Assembly: GCA_964636945.1 (NCBI GenBank) | Contig: CAZWVH010000062.1 | Location: 1-17,170, forward strand | Source: CAZADA01 sp964636945 | GTDB lineage: Bacteria > Pseudomonadota > Alphaproteobacteria > Caulobacterales > Maricaulaceae | Direction: 5' to 3' | Length of the DNA stretch: 17,170 nucleotides | Part shown: positions 15,010-17,170 of the stretch, in pieces | Position numbering within the stretch: position 1 is the first letter of the stretch | Layout: each line of letters begins with the position of its first letter | The notes under the pieces: generated by a model | The model's input: only the letters and a program-made list of their open reading frames with translations | Database searches by the model: none | What the model was told of the DNA's origin: nothing | Program-made: the position numbers and the translations under genes

Positions 15010-15513
15010 ATGAACACCACTGAACATAAGCCAAGCTGGACTACGCTTGACGCTGACAGCGACCGACCGCGCATCGCCGTCACGCCGCTGGAGCACTTTC
15101 AGGGATTAGAGCTGCCGCGCTATGAGACGACCGGCTCGGCGGGCATGGATTTGCGCGCTGCTGTGCCCGCCGGTCAGCCCATGACCTTAGACAAGGGCGA
15201 ACGGACCTTGGTGCCCACGGGGCTGACCATTGCCCTGCCGGAAGGCTTTGAGGCGCAGATCCGCCCGCGCTCGGGATTGGCGTATAAGTTTGGGATAACC
15301 TGCCTGAATGCGCCAGGCACCATCGATGCGGACTATCGCGGTGAAGTTCAGGTGTTGCTGATCAATTTGGGCGACGACACATTTGTCATCAATCGCGGTG
15401 ACCGCGTCGCGCAAATGGTGATTGCCCCGGTGACCCAGGCCGAGTGGGACATCGTCCATATCCTCCCGGCAACCACCCGCGGCGTGGGTGGATTTGGCAG
15501 CACGGGCGTATGA
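15010..15513 (+). CDS. dut: Deoxyuridine 5'-triphosphate nucleotidohydrolase (dUTPase)
   Basis: Hydrolyses dUTP to dUMP and pyrophosphate, keeping uracil out of DNA and feeding dTMP synthesis. All five trimeric dUTPase motifs are visible: I SAGMDLRA (43-50), II PRSGLA (86-91), III GTIDADYRGEV (103-113) with the uracil/catalytic Asp and Tyr, IV RGDRVAQMVI (129-138), and V RGVGGFGSTG (157-166), the mobile C-terminal arm. The length is 167, with an N-terminal extension of about 17 residues compared with E. coli. No ribosome binding site is visible before ATG 15010, and a TATAAA box is only seven bases upstream, suggesting a leaderless mRNA. The next gene starts 81 bases downstream. Confidence 0.97.
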   Translation: MNTTEHKPSWTTLDADSDRPRIAVTPLEHFQGLELPRYETTGSAGMDLRAAVPAGQPMTLDKGERTLVPTGLTIALPEGFEAQIRPRSGLAYKFGITCLNAPGTIDADYRGEVQVLLINLGDDTFVINRGDRVAQMVIAPVTQAEWDIVHILPATTRGVGGFGSTGV

Positions 15514-15594
15514 TCCGTTGCCGCAGTTTGTGCCTGCTGGTAAACGCTCAACTCGAAACGAATAGACCCAATCTGGTGGGGTGAGGAGGTGGGG

Positions 15595-16257
15595 ATGCCT
15601 GTTGAACTCTCGCCGGCCGGGCTCGCGGCTGTGGCGTCAGCGGCATTCGCCGTATTGTCATTTGCGCTCAACTTTGTGGTCGTGCGCCGTCAAGCCCGCA
15701 TGCAGCTGGAAGATCTACGGATCAAGGTGGATAGCGACGTGCTCGGCTGGGGCCGCGAAGCCATTGATGCGTTGGCTGATGCTCAACGTTTGCTCGCCTC
15801 TCGTCCCCATGTCACCGAGCCTGCATTTGAGCAAGACCGGTTGACCGCGATGCAGCGCTTATCCTCCCTTGCTGATCAAGGTCGGCTGTACTTTCCCAAC
15901 TTTGTCACCGATGACTTCGGGCGACATAAGGAGGCGGCGTTTAAAGGATATCGCCAGCCGATCATCGACGCTCTTGTGTTCGGTTATTCGCTGCTCGAGC
16001 ATTGGGAAACCGCCAGCCGCAGACCGGCCTCAGCCATCGAGTTTTTGTGGCGTTGCCGCCGTTTGGTGGTGTCAGAGCTGCAAATCGCCATCGATCCGCG
16101 GCGGCGCAAGAAAGCCATCGCCACCATGTCAAAGGCGAAGAAGGCTGAAGATATCCCCTCCTACCAAGAGGCGATTGGATTGGGGGACACGCTGAACGCG
16201 TTGGCGCCGGACGCTTTTGACCGTGCGGTTGATGGTCGTGTCACCATCCCCAATTGA
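15595..16257 (+). CDS. Conserved membrane-anchored protein of unknown function
   Basis: No named family recognised, but the pattern resembles unnamed proteins I recall from other alphaproteobacteria. The 220-residue product has one N-terminal hydrophobic segment (about 8-30) followed by RRQAR, predicting a cytoplasmic body on a single anchor. The body is mainly helical and basic (a KKAIATMSKAKKAED segment near 172). Likely conserved blocks are DSDVLGWGREAIDALADAQ (47-65), DQGRLYFPN (94-102), KEAAFKGYRQPIIDALVFGYS (about 112-132) and RRLVVSELQIAIDPR (155-169). An ideal AGGAGG five bases before ATG 15595 fixes the start and implies strong translation. Its TGA shares one base with the next ATG (TGATG), so it is probably coupled to the moeB-like gene, and it may share a transcript with dut. 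Confidence 0.8.
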   Translation: MPVELSPAGLAAVASAAFAVLSFALNFVVVRRQARMQLEDLRIKVDSDVLGWGREAIDALADAQRLLASRPHVTEPAFEQDRLTAMQRLSSLADQGRLYFPNFVTDDFGRHKEAAFKGYRQPIIDALVFGYSLLEHWETASRRPASAIEFLWRCRRLVVSELQIAIDPRRRKKAIATMSKAKKAEDIPSYQEAIGLGDTLNALAPDAFDRAVDGRVTIPN

Positions 16258-17048
16258 TGGCGATGACCACGCCCACATTTTCCGATGATGAGCTGGACCG
16301 TTATGCTCGCCATTTGGTGTTGCGCGAATTGGGCGGGCCGGGCCAACAAAGGCTGAAACGGGCCAACGTCGCCATTGTCGGCGTGGGGGGATTGGGATGC
16401 CCGGCCGCCTTGTACTTGGCGGCAGCCGGTGTGGGACAATTGCGTTTAATTGACCATGACACGGTCAGCCTCTCCAACCTCCAGCGCCAAGTGGCGTTCG
16501 CCACAAGCGACGTTGGCGCGCCGAAAACCCACGTGGCGGCGCGGGAGTTCACCGCGCTCAATCCCCATTGCACAATCGATGCGCGCCTCGAACGACTCAC
16601 GCCCGACAACGCAGCTGACCTGTTGAGCGGCGTCGACTTGGTTTTGGACGGCGTGGATGATTTTGAGACCCGATTCGCCACTAATCAGACTTGTCACCGA
16701 TTGGGCCTCCCCCTGATTTCAGGGGCAGTAGGCCGCTGGGACGGCCAAGTGGCGGCGTTCAATTCCGGCCAAAACAAAGACGCGCCGCCCGACCAACAAT
16801 CCCCCTGTTATCGCTGCCTTGTCCCACAAGCCCCGCCCGAAGCCGACACGTGCGCACGCGTCGGCATTGTCGGCGCGCTCACCGGAGTGATCGGCTCGAT
16901 GATGGCGTTGGAGGCGATCAAGCACATCACGGGCGCGGGTGAGACACTGATAGGCCGTGTGTGGATTTATGACGGGCTGGCCGCAACCAGCCGCACCGTA
17001 CGCTTGCCGCCCGACCCCGATTGTCCCGTGTGTGGGTCGGGCGGGTGA
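16257..17048 (+). CDS. moeB: ThiF/MoeB/HesA-family sulfur-carrier adenylyltransferase
   Basis: E1-like enzyme that activates the C terminus of a ubiquitin-fold sulfur carrier (MoaD in molybdopterin synthesis, or ThiS in thiamine synthesis) with ATP. Visible features: the N-terminal RYARHLVLRELGGPGQQRL helix, nucleotide-binding GVGGLG (42-47), LIDHDTVSLSNLQRQVAF (64-81), DGVDDFETR (131-139) and two zinc-binding CxxC pairs (C184/C187 and C256/C259). The 263-residue length and absence of a rhodanese domain fit MoeB-like proteins; ThiF cannot be excluded because no moa or thi gene is in the window. ATG 16257 overlaps the preceding stop by one base; an ATG two codons later (16263) is an alternative. 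dut followed closely by such a gene is a known alphaproteobacterial arrangement. Confidence 0.88.
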   Translation: MAMTTPTFSDDELDRYARHLVLRELGGPGQQRLKRANVAIVGVGGLGCPAALYLAAAGVGQLRLIDHDTVSLSNLQRQVAFATSDVGAPKTHVAAREFTALNPHCTIDARLERLTPDNAADLLSGVDLVLDGVDDFETRFATNQTCHRLGLPLISGAVGRWDGQVAAFNSGQNKDAPPDQQSPCYRCLVPQAPPEADTCARVGIVGALTGVIGSMMALEAIKHITGAGETLIGRVWIYDGLAATSRTVRLPPDPDCPVCGSGG

Positions 17049-17066
17049 GGGAGTGTTTTGTTCTGT

Positions 17067-17083
17067 CGACCGTACCACGGTCG
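17067..17083. repeat. 7-bp hairpin after moeB
   Basis: CGACCGT and ACGGTCG are perfect arms around the three-base loop ACC. No T run follows on the plus strand, so it is at best a factor-dependent or weak terminator for the dut group, or part of an intergenic repeat. Confidence 0.5.
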
Positions 17084-17153
17084 TCCTGAATTCGCGGCCC
17101 AAAGAAACCGCGTCGGAGTGGGAAGCGATGATGTGATGAATGTGGGATAGGGG

Positions 17154-17170
17154 CGTAGGGTGGGCAAAAG
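17154..17170. repeat. Possible arm of a dispersed intergenic palindromic repeat (cut by window edge)
   Basis: The last 17 bases, cgtagggtgggcaaaag, look like the left arm of a widespread intergenic element of the form GTAGGGTGGGCAAA followed by the complementary TGCCCACC arm. The second arm would lie outside the window, so this rests on recall of the motif. Confidence 0.3.

Noticed and set aside
16967..17167. Minus-strand frame over the moeB 3' end
   Set aside because: Antisense to moeB for much of its length, low-complexity Pro/Thr-rich product, no ribosome binding site.
1..17170. CRISPR arrays, tRNA or rRNA genes, IS elements, phage or toxin-antitoxin modules
   Set aside because: I looked on both strands and saw no spaced direct repeats, cloverleaf-like sequences, transposase or integrase motifs, or paired small toxin/antitoxin frames.

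Overview
The window reads as chromosome from an alphaproteobacterium. GC is fairly high, the proteins resemble Caulobacter/Maricaulis/Hyphomonas-type relatives (inference from remembered family sequences, not a search), and most genes are core information-processing or lipid functions. No phage, insertion sequence, CRISPR array, rRNA or tRNA was seen.

Left part (1-7391, minus strand): a partial TonB-like gene leaves the left edge. Next comes the conserved nusA cluster, transcribed right to left as rimP, nusA, ylxR, infB, with a GTGA overlap between nusA and ylxR. infB carries an in-frame TAG 59 codons before its natural stop. Upstream of rimP is a leader with a promoter-like element and a terminator-like hairpin. 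Before it, still on the minus strand, lies a RhtA-type threonine/homoserine exporter.

Middle (7482-12556, plus strand): a glutathione S-transferase-like protein, an isoprenylcysteine methyltransferase-family membrane protein and a Prx5-type peroxiredoxin precede truB, rpsO and pnp. In most relatives the order rimP-nusA-ylxR-infB-rbfA-truB-rpsO-pnp runs in one direction. Here the two halves point away from each other, four unrelated genes sit between them, and rbfA is not in the window.

Right part (12557-17170): a gene-poor stretch of about 370 bases contains a strong pnp terminator. fabI (minus) and a membrane fatty-acid desaturase (plus) then diverge from a 253-base region with two clear inverted repeats, one overlapping the likely desaturase -10 box. 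dut follows, possibly leaderless, then an unnamed membrane-anchored protein overlapping a moeB/thiF-like adenylyltransferase gene. The right edge carries a short hairpin and what looks like one arm of a dispersed intergenic palindrome.

The window is mostly housekeeping. I found no clear new multi-gene system. The observations most worth following are the interrupted infB, the split cluster, the rimP leader and the desaturase operator candidate.
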